From CALCMJ01 sp964475415 (GTDB lineage Bacteria; Bacteroidota; Bacteroidia; Chitinophagales; Saprospiraceae), in the NCBI GenBank assembly GCA_964475415.1, contig CAYYWZ010000002.1, positions 79,720 through 143,719 of the forward strand: a DNA stretch of 64,000 nt. The letters are read 5' to 3'. The first letter of the stretch is position 1. Every line of letters starts with the position of its first letter. The translations under genes were made by a program, and so were the position numbers. Under the pieces are notes generated by a model. It searched no databases. It had not been told where the DNA came from and was given only the letters and a program-made list of their open reading frames with translations. Of this stretch, positions 28,477 to 37,700 are shown piece by piece.

Positions 28477-29085
28477 GAAGGGGGTGAATAATTTTTTGGT
28501 ATTTTATTAGTATCCCTTATTTTACGCTAGGTAGTGAAAACTTATTATCCGAATAGAATATTTATAACATTAGCAATATCATAAAAATGAAAAAAGCATC
28601 CATTTTACTCTGCCTCTTATTTAAAACTTCTGCGCAATAAATTCGAAAATGGAAATTATCATAACAAGCAACATTAAAGACTTTAAAGATAGTAGTTTAT
28701 CAATTCTGACACCAAAAGAATTTCTAGTAAAATATAACAGATAAATTGACATACAATTCCATTATGTCATCAGATTATATCTTCGTACCTCGGAGACGAT
28801 CGATATCATTACTAATATAAAAAGAAATTACCTTAAATAATAAACGATCCAATTCAAGGAGCTCGCAAAGAACTCTTAAATAGAAAATCAATTATCACTT
28901 ACCAATAGGACTCCTTATCTTTAACACAATCGATATCGTTGCGGATATAATAAATTATTGTTCTTAATTGTATGCGTAGTAACCGTAATATATAATATAT
29001 TGTAAGAGCGAATTAAGAAATAAGATGCAGTAAACCTAACCTGTAATTATAGCTTAAATTGTATTACTACTAAACTGAGAACAAA
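28477..29085 (+). other. 609-bp intergenic region with gene debris
   Basis: No intact gene. It contains an 18-codon reading frame at 28587-28640 that encodes only a signal-peptide-like sequence (MKKASILLCLLFKTSAQ) and then stops. Next is the C-terminal remnant of a PIN-domain protein (listed separately). Further on, two imperfect copies of an ATCGATATC-containing stretch lie near 28798 and 28929. It looks like a site of repeated gene loss. Confidence 0.5.
28625..28744 (+). pseudogene. C-terminal remnant of a PIN-domain toxin
   Basis: After a stop at 28622-28624 the frame reads AINSKMEIIITSN, then IKDFKDSSLSILTPKEFL, and ends at 28744. This matches the end of VapC/PIN-domain ribonucleases, where a 'xIITRNxKDFxxS' strand and 'ILTPxEFL' close the domain. 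The N-terminal acidic active-site residues and any antitoxin gene are absent, so it is an inactive leftover of a toxin-antitoxin locus. Recognition is from family pattern only. Confidence 0.5.
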
Positions 29086-31617
29086 ATGCTTTTGAGAACT
29101 ACACTTCTTTCAATTATCTTGTCCATCTATTGTGTAAACCTAAGTGGACAAGAATTTACCTGCGATGGTACTTTTTACATAAATACATATCCTGGATTTC
29201 CTCCTGCAACCGTGTATGAAATAACAACAACAGGAGGGGTGAGTTTTGTGCCCTTATTTGATGTGCCCATAACGCTTAATGCAACTGGACTTAATGCAGT
29301 AGATAAGAATATTTATGGTGTCAATGTATTTACTGACAATGAAATATATAGGGTAGAAGCAGATGGCACACTCACCTCTGTTTTTGTAGAAACTGATCTG
29401 ACTACTTTTAATGCAGCTGCTGGTGCTATTAATAATAATGGTGTTTATGGTGTCCATGATAGAACCATGGATATGATATTTTTATATCAGACAGGACCTA
29501 CAGTTACTAAACTAGGTTCATCCACTTTGTTTTGGGATGCCTCTACGGGGAATACAGGGGTTTTTGATCACGATATAGATGATCTAGTTTATGATCCTTT
29601 TGATGATTCTGTAATGTATACTTACCAGCGTTTTTATCAAGGGCCCGTTCCTACAAGAGGCCACTTATTAAGAGTCAATGTGGATATGGCAAGCCCTGAT
29701 TTTGGTATGGTAAGCTCTGTAGGACAACTCGATCCTAATGAAATTGTCCATATGGGTGCCATGTTTTTTGATACCAATGGTGCGTTACACGGTTATGGCT
29801 CTCAGGTTTCAGCGCCTGTTGAACAAGAAAGACTCTTTAGAATAAATCAGAATGATGCCTCACTAGTGCTATTAGGTATCGGTCCACAAGCAAGTGGGGT
29901 AGATGGTTGTTCTTGTAGAAACCCAATGAAACTTGAAAAAACGGTTGAACTAATAGAGACCACCTGTGATAGTAATTTCTTAAAGTATACGATTAGCATG
30001 GAGAATTTATCCATGCTGAATAGTATAGAACTAAAATTAAAAGACTCTTTAATTTTCGATGGCACCATTACAGGTGTTAATCTTCCAGAGACGATTCAGA
30101 ATGCAAATATATCAGGAGGCGCAGGAAGTAATTTTGTCATTTTAGAAAATTTCATTATTAGCGGATCCACCACAGAAAGCATCGAAATATTTGTAAGTAC
30201 AGGCCTTCAAAATATTGAAGTTTCTAATCAGGCGAGATTGTATGAAATTGGTGTAGAGACGCCCATCGATTCTGATGATCCTGCAACCATGGCTATTTCT
30301 GATCCCACAGTAATATTTCTTCCCGACTTTCTGTCATCTGAAGAAACAGAGTTTAACGAAAAAATTTGTCAAGGAGACTCTGTGGTTATAAATGGAGTTG
30401 CCTACTCAGAAGAAGGAATGTTTAATCAACTTATAGAAACTTCGGAAGGATGCGATAGTATCTTGTTAATCAACATAGAATTATTAGAAGCAACCATGAG
30501 TGGTGTAGAGTCTACTATTTGTGAAGGTGGTCTAGTGGAAATTAATAATATAATATACACCGAAGATGGGGAGTACGTTCAAAACTTTATTAATGCAGTT
30601 GGATGCGACAGTACTTTAAATATAATTGTAAATGTTATAAATAGTAGCACTTCCGAAATTTCCGAAGAAATCTGTCAAGGAGAAATCATTATTATCAATG
30701 ATGTAGAGTACCAAGAAACTGGAAACTACGAGCAATCAATTATTAACGCTGCAGGTTGTGATAGCATTATTACTATCAATATCAGCGTGCAGGAGTCTGT
30801 AAGTGGATCATTAGAAGTGAGTTTGTGCCCTGGTGATGTAGTAGATATAAACGGAGAAACGTATAGCGATCCTGGCGAATACTTACAAATATTAACAAGC
30901 AATGCTGGTTGCGATAGTATATTAACCATACAGGTAGAAACTTTAGAAACGAGTGATGAAGTAGCAAACTTCGATCTCTGTATCGGAGATCAGATAGATG
31001 TCAATGGACAAAGCTATTCCGATCCAGGAAGCTATGAACAGATACTAACTAATGCTGTTGGCTGCGATAGCATATTAACAATTGAGATCAATGGATTAGA
31101 ACCTTCCATAAGAACTGAAGATATAGAATTGTGTGGAGGAGATGAAATCGTAATTAATGACGTCACCTATAATGTGCAAGGAAGCTTTACTCAGTTGTTT
31201 ACGAATACTGTTGGATGTGACAGTACCTTAGTATTAAATATTATAGTAGATGATTCCTGTGTAGATTGTGAAGATTTCACGAATGGTCACAAGATGAGTT
31301 TAAAACTTAGTAAGGGAGAATTAATTACTACAATTAATATTAAGATTGATAACAAAGAAATTAATTTGTCTGATGTCAAAAATGAAAATGTAGAATCAGT
31401 GCTTTTGCATTTCGTTTCGCTCAAGTCAGGTGGTGTAAATCTAGTGCAACTAAATAAGTATAGTTTAGAAAATCTAAATAATTTTTCAGTTGATTCTTTT
31501 TTAAAATTAGAGTCTAGTGGAGAAAATAAGTTGTCTACCAGATCTACAACATTTAGAAACAATCTATTGGAAGACTTTTTGAAATTAAGGCACGGAGTCG
31601 TAATGAAAGTAGAATAA
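29086..31617 (+). CDS. Secreted Cys-repeat protein with N-terminal propeller-like domain
   Basis: An 843-aa exported protein. After the signal peptide (to LSGQ), residues about 25-285 form a DUF6923-like propeller segment with repeated YGVN, YGVHD and LHGYGSQV units. A DUF11-like beta-sandwich follows (about 285-410). Six tandem repeats of about 50 residues then run from about 424 to 722, each with a C-x-G-D or similar start, an (I/V)N-x3-Y core, a G-x-(Y/F) turn and an invariant GCDS. Each repeat has two Cys, probably a disulfide. The last 120 residues are Lys/Asn/Ser-rich and unlike a standard T9SS sorting domain. Adhesin-like surface role is inference. Confidence 0.75.
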   Translation: MLLRTTLLSIILSIYCVNLSGQEFTCDGTFYINTYPGFPPATVYEITTTGGVSFVPLFDVPITLNATGLNAVDKNIYGVNVFTDNEIYRVEADGTLTSVFVETDLTTFNAAAGAINNNGVYGVHDRTMDMIFLYQTGPTVTKLGSSTLFWDASTGNTGVFDHDIDDLVYDPFDDSVMYTYQRFYQGPVPTRGHLLRVNVDMASPDFGMVSSVGQLDPNEIVHMGAMFFDTNGALHGYGSQVSAPVEQERLFRINQNDASLVLLGIGPQASGVDGCSCRNPMKLEKTVELIETTCDSNFLKYTISMENLSMLNSIELKLKDSLIFDGTITGVNLPETIQNANISGGAGSNFVILENFIISGSTTESIEIFVSTGLQNIEVSNQARLYEIGVETPIDSDDPATMAISDPTVIFLPDFLSSEETEFNEKICQGDSVVINGVAYSEEGMFNQLIETSEGCDSILLINIELLEATMSGVESTICEGGLVEINNIIYTEDGEYVQNFINAVGCDSTLNIIVNVINSSTSEISEEICQGEIIIINDVEYQETGNYEQSIINAAGCDSIITINISVQESVSGSLEVSLCPGDVVDINGETYSDPGEYLQILTSNAGCDSILTIQVETLETSDEVANFDLCIGDQIDVNGQSYSDPGSYEQILTNAVGCDSILTIEINGLEPSIRTEDIELCGGDEIVINDVTYNVQGSFTQLFTNTVGCDSTLVLNIIVDDSCVDCEDFTNGHKMSLKLSKGELITTINIKIDNKEINLSDVKNENVESVLLHFVSLKSGGVNLVQLNKYSLENLNNFSVDSFLKLESSGENKLSTRSTTFRNNLLEDFLKLRHGVVMKVE

Positions 31618-31780
31618 TGACAGCATTCAGAAGTCATTCTAAATGATATGCGTCCTTGTGAATTGAACTTCTAAAATTCATATTCATACTCATAATTACA
31701 AAAAATTTGTTGTAATTATGTCTGATCATTTAAGGGGCTAAAACAGTCATTATTTAGTGAAATTTTATACTTTAAAGAAT

Positions 31781-32347
31781 ATGAAAATTTACATAACATT
31801 TATGTTTCTTTTAATTAGCGTATTTTGTTATGCGCAAGAGCTGAATATATTCAAGTCGAAAACCTCTCATAAGATATTTTCAACAGACTTTCTTGAAGTA
31901 GGCGTAAAAATTAATAGTGATGAAACTTGTTGCAATTACATTCATTTTGAAGGCACGCTGACATCTTTCTCAAAAGATAGTTTAGCTTTTAATTTTTTTA
32001 CTTCTGTAATAAATCAAAAATTGAATTCATCATTGAATACCTTTAATCTTGCTTACTTAAATGACAATTCGAATAAAATTATTGCTAAAGATGACATCCT
32101 TTACATTGCAGATTACAAATCGGAGAAAAGTAAGAAAACAAGAGAAAATCTATCTATCCTTGGAGGCATTATAATGATCGGAGGTCTTGTTACCTCCTTG
32201 AATGCGCTGATCTTTGCTGACAATAATAAAAGCGATTTGTTATTAGCTGGAGGAATACAATTTGGGACAGGTTTCGCCATGGGACTCGGGTTTAATAAAA
32301 GTAAGAAAAGATTTGAGGCTGTTGATGATCCTTGGAAATTTGAGTAA
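31781..32347 (+). CDS. Hypothetical exported protein with membrane-like C-terminal segment
   Basis: A 188-aa protein not recognised. The ATG at 31781 gives a good signal peptide (MKIYITFMFLLISVFCYAQ); a GTG at 31757 is also in frame but would extend the n-region. It has two adjacent Cys (TCCNY) near residue 50. Two glycine-rich hydrophobic segments lie near residues 127-147 and 155-172 and may form a helical hairpin in a membrane. Nothing in the neighbours suggests a role. Confidence 0.6.
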   Translation: MKIYITFMFLLISVFCYAQELNIFKSKTSHKIFSTDFLEVGVKINSDETCCNYIHFEGTLTSFSKDSLAFNFFTSVINQKLNSSLNTFNLAYLNDNSNKIIAKDDILYIADYKSEKSKKTRENLSILGGIIMIGGLVTSLNALIFADNNKSDLLLAGGIQFGTGFAMGLGFNKSKKRFEAVDDPWKFE

Positions 32348-32630
32348 AGTGGATTAGTAGCTTCTATTTTTAATCCATTATCACAAGGAATTTTATTATC
32401 TAAAGTTTTCCTTCTATTATAAATTTCATAGCCAAGTATAATTTTTCTTTCTTTTTTCTGTTTTATCTATGGAATATAGTACTTCGTAGAAATGCTCCCG
32501 CCGATTTAGCCAGATAAACTACTGATTCTAATATTAATGTTATATTCAAGAAACTAATAATTGTCTTTTTTTGACAACTAGATATATCAGAGAGAGAGGG
32601 TTTTACTATCGCTAATCAAAAACATCTAAA

Positions 32631-35384
32631 ATGAAAAAACAAAATCTTATTTGCTTGTGCTTGTTTCTAGGTATGGGCTTCTTCCTAAGTGCACAAACTT
32701 CTTCAAAATTACCGGACGGAGTAAAGAAAAATACTTCGGTAGAAGGTATTACAGAATATGAACTAGATAACGGCCTCAAAGTCCTTTTATTTCCTGATCA
32801 GTCTAAACCTACCGTAACGGTAAACATTACTTATATGGTAGGTTCTCGTCATGAGGCTTATGGAGAAACAGGTATGGCTCACTTACTTGAGCATCTAGTG
32901 TTTAAAGGGACGCCTGATCATCCTAATATTCCGCAAGAACTTACAGAGCATGGAGCTAGACCTAATGGTACAACATGGTATGACAGGACAAATTATTTCG
33001 AAACCTTTTCTGCAACAGAAGAGAACTTGGACTGGGCGCTAGACATGGAAGCTGATAGAATGGTAAATTCTTTTATTGCTAAGAAGGATCTAGATAGTGA
33101 GATGACTGTTGTACGTAATGAGTACGAGTCAGGTGAAAATTCTCCTGCCAGTGTTCTCATGAAAAGGGTGTTAGGTTCTGCTTACTTATGGCACAACTAC
33201 GGAAATACAACGATAGGTTCTAGATCAGATTTGGAGAATGTTCCTATAGATAGACTGAAAGGATTTTATAAGAAATACTATCAGCCGGATAATGCTATAC
33301 TTTTAGTCGCTGGTAAAATAGATGAAGCAAAAACACTGGCAAAAATTGCTAAGCGTTTTGGACTGATTCCTAGACCCGAGAGGAAATTAATACCGACCTA
33401 TACTAAAGAACCAACTCAAGATGGAGAAAGATATGTAGAGCTAAACAGAGTGGGTGATGTCCAAGCTGTTTCTATGGCATATAAGACACCACCTGGACCG
33501 CATATAGATTATGCAGCAATTGCAATCATATCAGAGTTATTGACCAGTGAGCCTGGTGGTAGATTATACAAAGATCTAGTAGATACAAAAAAGGCTTCTT
33601 ATATCTGGGGATTTGCTCCAGCATTGAAGGAAGGTGGATATATCTATCTCAATGCTGATGTAAGAAAAGAAAATGATATAGAAGCAGCTAAGCAGGGAAT
33701 GATGGCAACCCTAGATGGATTGACATCTGAACCTCCTTCTGAAGAAGAAATAGATAGAGCTAAATCCAGAATTCTGAAGAATTGGAATCTGGCTTATAAT
33801 GCTTCTGATAGAGTAGGGATGAGGATGAGCGAATATATTGCACAGGGCGACTGGAGATTATTCTTTCTATTTAGAGATAGAATAGAAGCGGTCACTTCTG
33901 CAACAGTCGTAGAGGCAGCCAAGAAATATTTCAAACCTTCTAATAGAACAATGGGCGTGTTTGTGCCGGATGCGAATCCTGATAGAGTAGAAATTCCTGA
34001 TGCTCCAAATGTAAAATCTCTATTGGCTAATTATAAAGGAAAAGAAGAAATTGCAGTTGGTGAAGAGTTCGATCCATCTCCTGATAATATAGATAGTAGA
34101 ACTGTCAAGGGAGAACTGGATTCTGGATTGGAGTATGCTTTCTTAAGTAAAGAAAATAGAGGTGATGCAGTTATTGCAACGGTGAGATTAAGATATGGAA
34201 CGCCTAGCTCTTTACTGGGTAAAGCTACAGCAGCAGAATTTACATCGTCGATGTTAGACAAAGGTACAGCTGATCTAAGCAGACAGGAAATACAAGATAA
34301 GCTAGATGAGTTAGAAGCTAGAACGAGAATTTTTGGAGGTAAAAGCGGCATAACGGTAAGAGTAGAAACAACTCATGATAACCTGCCAGCTGCTATGGAT
34401 CTTGTTGCTGATATGCTCAAGAAGCCTAACTTTACAGAAGAAGAATTTAATAAGGTAAAAGAAGAAGAACTAGCCTACTATGAAGAGCAATTGTCTGAAC
34501 CACAAGCAGTAGCTAACAATGCTTTTTCTAGAATCCTGAGTCCATATCCTAAGACTGATGTACGTTACGAAATGACGATGCAAGAATCTATAGAGGCAGT
34601 GAAGGCATTGAAATTCGAGGAAGTGCAAAGCTTCTATGATGAATTTTATGGAGCAGACGAAGCTACTGTTTCCATAGTAGGAGATTTCGATGAGAAAGTT
34701 ATGAAGGAACGTATCACTAGTCATTTTGGAGACTGGAAAAATGGCGCTGATTATAAGAGAATTACTAATCCTTATAAGGATGTGAAAGCGGAGGAAGTAA
34801 ACCTAGAAACTCCTGATAAAGCTAATGCAATGTTTTTTGCAGGGATGAATCTTCCTGTTAATGATTCACACGAAGATTATGCTGCACTTACGGTAGGAAA
34901 TTACATGCTAGGTGGTGGATTTCTTAACTCTAGGTTAGCTACAAGAATAAGACAGAAAGAGGGATTAAGCTACGGTGTAGGTTCGTGGTTCTATGGTTCT
35001 ACAGAAGATGATTCTGGTTCCTTCGGTGCTTATGCTATTTATGCTCCTGAGAATAGGGATAAGGTAAAAGTTGCTTTTGACGAAGAAATAGAAAAAGTTA
35101 TTACTACTGGTTTTACTCAGGAAGAACTGGATGCGGCGAAGTCTGGTTGGTTGCAATCTAGAACAGTTCGCCGTTCACAGGATGGATCATTGGTCAATTC
35201 TTTGGGAAGTAATCTAAGAGTAGATAGAACCTTGGAATGGGAAAAGAAATTAGAAGAGAAGGTAAAGAATATTACTCTAGCTGAAATCAATCAAGCAATG
35301 AAAAAACATATAGATCCTAAGAAGATGGTCTATGTAAAAGCGGGTGACTTTGCAAACAAACTGACTAAAGAGGAAAGACCGTAA
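32631..35384 (+). CDS. M16-family zinc metalloprotease (pitrilysin-like), exported
   Basis: A 917-aa protein with a signal peptide ending at LSAQ and two fused M16 halves. The N-terminal half has the inverted zinc motif HLLEH (about residues 83-87, in GMAHLLEHLVFKG) and the downstream ligand Glu region VVRNEYESGEN near residue 162. The C-terminal half (about 490-917) keeps the fold but lacks HxxEH and has the typical RxxY-like segment RIRQKEGLSYGVGSW. Together they form the closed peptide-degrading chamber. It is probably periplasmic. The length is usual for the two-domain Bacteroidota form. Confidence 0.93.
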   Translation: MKKQNLICLCLFLGMGFFLSAQTSSKLPDGVKKNTSVEGITEYELDNGLKVLLFPDQSKPTVTVNITYMVGSRHEAYGETGMAHLLEHLVFKGTPDHPNIPQELTEHGARPNGTTWYDRTNYFETFSATEENLDWALDMEADRMVNSFIAKKDLDSEMTVVRNEYESGENSPASVLMKRVLGSAYLWHNYGNTTIGSRSDLENVPIDRLKGFYKKYYQPDNAILLVAGKIDEAKTLAKIAKRFGLIPRPERKLIPTYTKEPTQDGERYVELNRVGDVQAVSMAYKTPPGPHIDYAAIAIISELLTSEPGGRLYKDLVDTKKASYIWGFAPALKEGGYIYLNADVRKENDIEAAKQGMMATLDGLTSEPPSEEEIDRAKSRILKNWNLAYNASDRVGMRMSEYIAQGDWRLFFLFRDRIEAVTSATVVEAAKKYFKPSNRTMGVFVPDANPDRVEIPDAPNVKSLLANYKGKEEIAVGEEFDPSPDNIDSRTVKGELDSGLEYAFLSKENRGDAVIATVRLRYGTPSSLLGKATAAEFTSSMLDKGTADLSRQEIQDKLDELEARTRIFGGKSGITVRVETTHDNLPAAMDLVADMLKKPNFTEEEFNKVKEEELAYYEEQLSEPQAVANNAFSRILSPYPKTDVRYEMTMQESIEAVKALKFEEVQSFYDEFYGADEATVSIVGDFDEKVMKERITSHFGDWKNGADYKRITNPYKDVKAEEVNLETPDKANAMFFAGMNLPVNDSHEDYAALTVGNYMLGGGFLNSRLATRIRQKEGLSYGVGSWFYGSTEDDSGSFGAYAIYAPENRDKVKVAFDEEIEKVITTGFTQEELDAAKSGWLQSRTVRRSQDGSLVNSLGSNLRVDRTLEWEKKLEEKVKNITLAEINQAMKKHIDPKKMVYVKAGDFANKLTKEERP

Positions 35385-35410
35385 GGGCTCTCAATAAACC
35401 TATATATACA

Positions 35411-35443
35411 AGAGAATTAGCTTCAAGCTGGTTCTCTTTTTTT
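35411..35443 (+). terminator. Intrinsic terminator after the M16 protease
   Basis: AGAGAATTAGCT pairs with AGCTGGTTCTCT (two G-U wobbles) around TCA, followed by a run of T. It may also serve the convergent UbiA-like gene. Confidence 0.85.
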
Positions 35444-35470
35444 ATTTGAGCTAGGGTTTAATTTTAGATT

Positions 35471-36295
35471 TTAGAAGAACTCGATAAGAACAAGGATGAA
35501 GAGAAATCTAACAATCAGCAATCCATCAATAAAGAAACTATAATAGAGATCATTTCGATTTTTATTACTTCCCAAAAGGAAGCAACAGGCTAAAAGTTGA
35601 CTAATCACTAGAGCTAGTTTTATAGATAATTGTTCTTCTTGTAAATGGATCAATAAGCAGGATGCTAAAACGATTATAGTTCCTAAGATTTTTGTAGAAT
35701 TAATTCCTATAGCAGAGGGAATTGTTTTGACACCTGTAGAGCTATCTATCTCCAAGTCTCTTATATCAAAAGGCAAGGTAATCAAGATCATAAAAAATGC
35801 ACATTCTAATAAGTGAGTGAGAGAAATATGTTTGTCTGCCTCAGCTGGAATGTAATAACATAACCAAGTCCAAATGACTGCAATCAAAAATATTTTAACG
35901 AAAGGAAAATCTCTAAGTCTATATTTTTTTTTGAATATAGGGAGAGCATAAAATAATGAAATAATAATTGGGAGGATACATAATAGGATGGTAGGTATCG
36001 GCAAACTGATAAATATTCCTCCTGCTACAAGTCCACTTAATAGCATTACGTAAATTAAAATTTTTGACAGTTTATTATAAGTTAACATTCTGTTGTTAAG
36101 CAGCTCACCACTTTTTTTCTTTATACCTATAATTCTATGAAGGCAATAGAGCGAAAGCGTACTACATAAAATAAAAAGCAAATATTTAATGTCAAAGGCT
36201 TGATTTGATCGGAGATAATACTCAGCTGTAAATGCCATTGCACATAGTGCGATATGGAAGTTAATATAGACATAGAACTTAATAAAAGCTGACAT
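35471..36295 (-). CDS. UbiA-like prenyltransferase-family membrane protein
   Basis: A 274-aa integral membrane protein with about eight hydrophobic helices. The second Asp-rich motif of UbiA prenyltransferases is visible as DIRDLEIDSSTGVKTIPSAIG (broken here only by its length: DIRDLEID then GVKTIPSAIG). The first motif, NDxxDxxxD, is not seen; the matching loop reads HRIIGIKKKSGELLNNR. Loss of the first acidic cluster suggests either a divergent substrate or loss of transferase activity. No operon partner. It is the last protein gene before the repeated non-coding modules. Confidence 0.75.
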   Translation of the reverse strand: MSAFIKFYVYINFHIALCAMAFTAEYYLRSNQAFDIKYLLFILCSTLSLYCLHRIIGIKKKSGELLNNRMLTYNKLSKILIYVMLLSGLVAGGIFISLPIPTILLCILPIIISLFYALPIFKKKYRLRDFPFVKIFLIAVIWTWLCYYIPAEADKHISLTHLLECAFFMILITLPFDIRDLEIDSSTGVKTIPSAIGINSTKILGTIIVLASCLLIHLQEEQLSIKLALVISQLLACCFLLGSNKNRNDLYYSFFIDGLLIVRFLFILVLIEFF

Positions 36296-36373
36296 GTAAT
36301 AAAGATAGGCTTATCTATAGTTTATGCAAGGATATGATTTTTCCTTAAGCAAGTATATCTATGAAGATAGGGC

Positions 36374-36750
36374 AAAAAAATAGCGGCGAAGTTAAACTTC
36401 GGCCGCTGGTAATGCTAAAATATTAAATCAGTGATGAAACTGATCAAGGGTATTGTGTTAAGGGTGTTTAAAGAGTATTTAATACTCTATGTAGTTTTGG
36501 TTAAGAACTTTTTCTTAACTCTTAAGGGTGTTTCAAGAGTATACATGATACTCTCTTTGTCAAAATTGGTTAAGAACGTTTCCCTAACCTGTAAGGGTGT
36601 CTAGTACAATGTGTTTATGTATATTTTGTTGTAAAAAGTTATAAAAGGGTGTTCGTAACTAATTACATATATAAGACGCATTTATGTAGTAAGCCCCCTA
36701 TGTTTTGTAATGTGTTTGTAGATGATTTGTATGGTATTATACATTTAGAA
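36374..36750 (-). ncRNA. Structured RNA module 1 of 3 (unrecognised family)
   Basis: No protein gene. On the minus strand the module ends with hairpin AGCGGC-CGAAGT-TTA-ACTTC-GCCGCT (36382-36407) and T7 (36374-36380), a textbook intrinsic terminator. Next to it is a stem ATCAGT/ACTGAT (about 36427-36444). Then come two units of about 65 nt, each holding AACACCCTT, a stem AGAGTAT/ATACTCT and a stem GTTAAGAA/TTCTTAAC or GGTTA/TAACC. AAGGGTGT (plus-strand reading) occurs at 36460, 36524, 36593 and 36645, with a variant AAGGGTATT at 36446. A conserved leader, with GTCTTATA on the minus strand, lies at about 36672-36680. The strand is inferred from the T-tract; boundaries are approximate. Confidence 0.65.
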
Positions 36751-37048
36751 TTCAAAATATATAGGATATTTAATCTAATCAGAACTAATGTAAAAGAATT
36801 ATATTTTGTATTATGTAATATTTCAAAATATAGCAATAGACAATAAAACATATTGCAATATAAATTAAAGTGTTTTCTACAGTCTACCATTAATCTTATC
36901 AACGTGTTATTTTTTGTTGAATTTGCTGGATTAAATTCCAACAAAATCTGATTATTTCATTGGAAGGAGCGATCTACTTCAGTCTGACTGTTTCTTAATA
37001 AGTTAAGTTGCCTATGAATTTGGAATGGATTATCTGAAATGAGCGGAC

Positions 37049-37350
37049 AAAAAAATAGCGGCGAAGTAAACTCCGGCCGCTGGTAATGCTAAAATGTTTA
37101 TCAGTATTAAACTGATATGATTAAGGGTGTTTCAGAGTATTGATGATACTCTGTGTAAAAAATGATTAAGAACTTTTTCCTAACCTAAGGGTGTTTTTGG
37201 TATTAAGGGTATTCTCATAATTATAAAAGGGTGTAAATAAATATAAAAAGGGTGTTAATAATTAAGTACACCTATAAGACACATACTGTAGTGTTATCCC
37301 ACATATTTGTATTATGATTGTAGACGATTTGTAAGGTAGTATACAATTCT
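37049..37350 (-). ncRNA. Structured RNA module 2 of 3 (unrecognised family)
   Basis: Second copy, 675 bp from the first. The terminator hairpin is at 37057-37081 with one mismatch in the inner stem, and T7 (minus strand) at 37049-37055. The ATCAGT/ACTGAT stem is kept (37100-37116), then AAGGGTGTTT, AGAGTAT/ATACTCT (37134-37152) and a GATTAAGAAC...CTAACC arm. Further AAGGGTGT copies lie near 37187, 37227 and 37248 and a variant AAGGGTATT near 37205. The leader block matches copy 1 closely: ATAAGACACATACTGTAGTG on the plus strand at 37274, then TTTGTA repeats and GTAGTATACAATT. It has one fewer internal hairpin unit than copy 1. Confidence 0.65.
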
Positions 37351-37700
37351 AAGCCAAATATTAATTTGCAGAAGGCTTGTTTTATTTGATTTTCAGATTT
37401 TAGTATCGAATATATAGTTATTGCAAGTTATTATTCTTGGAGTATAATGGAAACTTATATGTAGATTATTTATATCTATAATTCTAATCCCTAGTATATT
37501 TAGTTTATTTTCTTTTGTAAAAAATCGGAAAGTGATATGAAGTAAGATGGTTTATGTAGGAGTCTGATATTGCGAATTATCTTAGAATAGAAAAGGATAA
37601 AAGCTAGCATCCATGTATTAAAGAAATACAAATTGATATTTTAATTTTCTACTTATAGATCCTAAAGAGTGATTTAAATCAACAAGAATTGAAAGTAGGC

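Noticed and set aside
28798..28955. Possible direct repeat around two ATCGATATC stretches
   Set aside because: The copies differ at many positions and no flanking structure or target duplication is visible.
36649..36944. Short reading frames on both strands in the repeated non-coding region
   Set aside because: Compositionally unlike neighbouring genes, not shared between the three modules, and they cut across the RNA-like stems.
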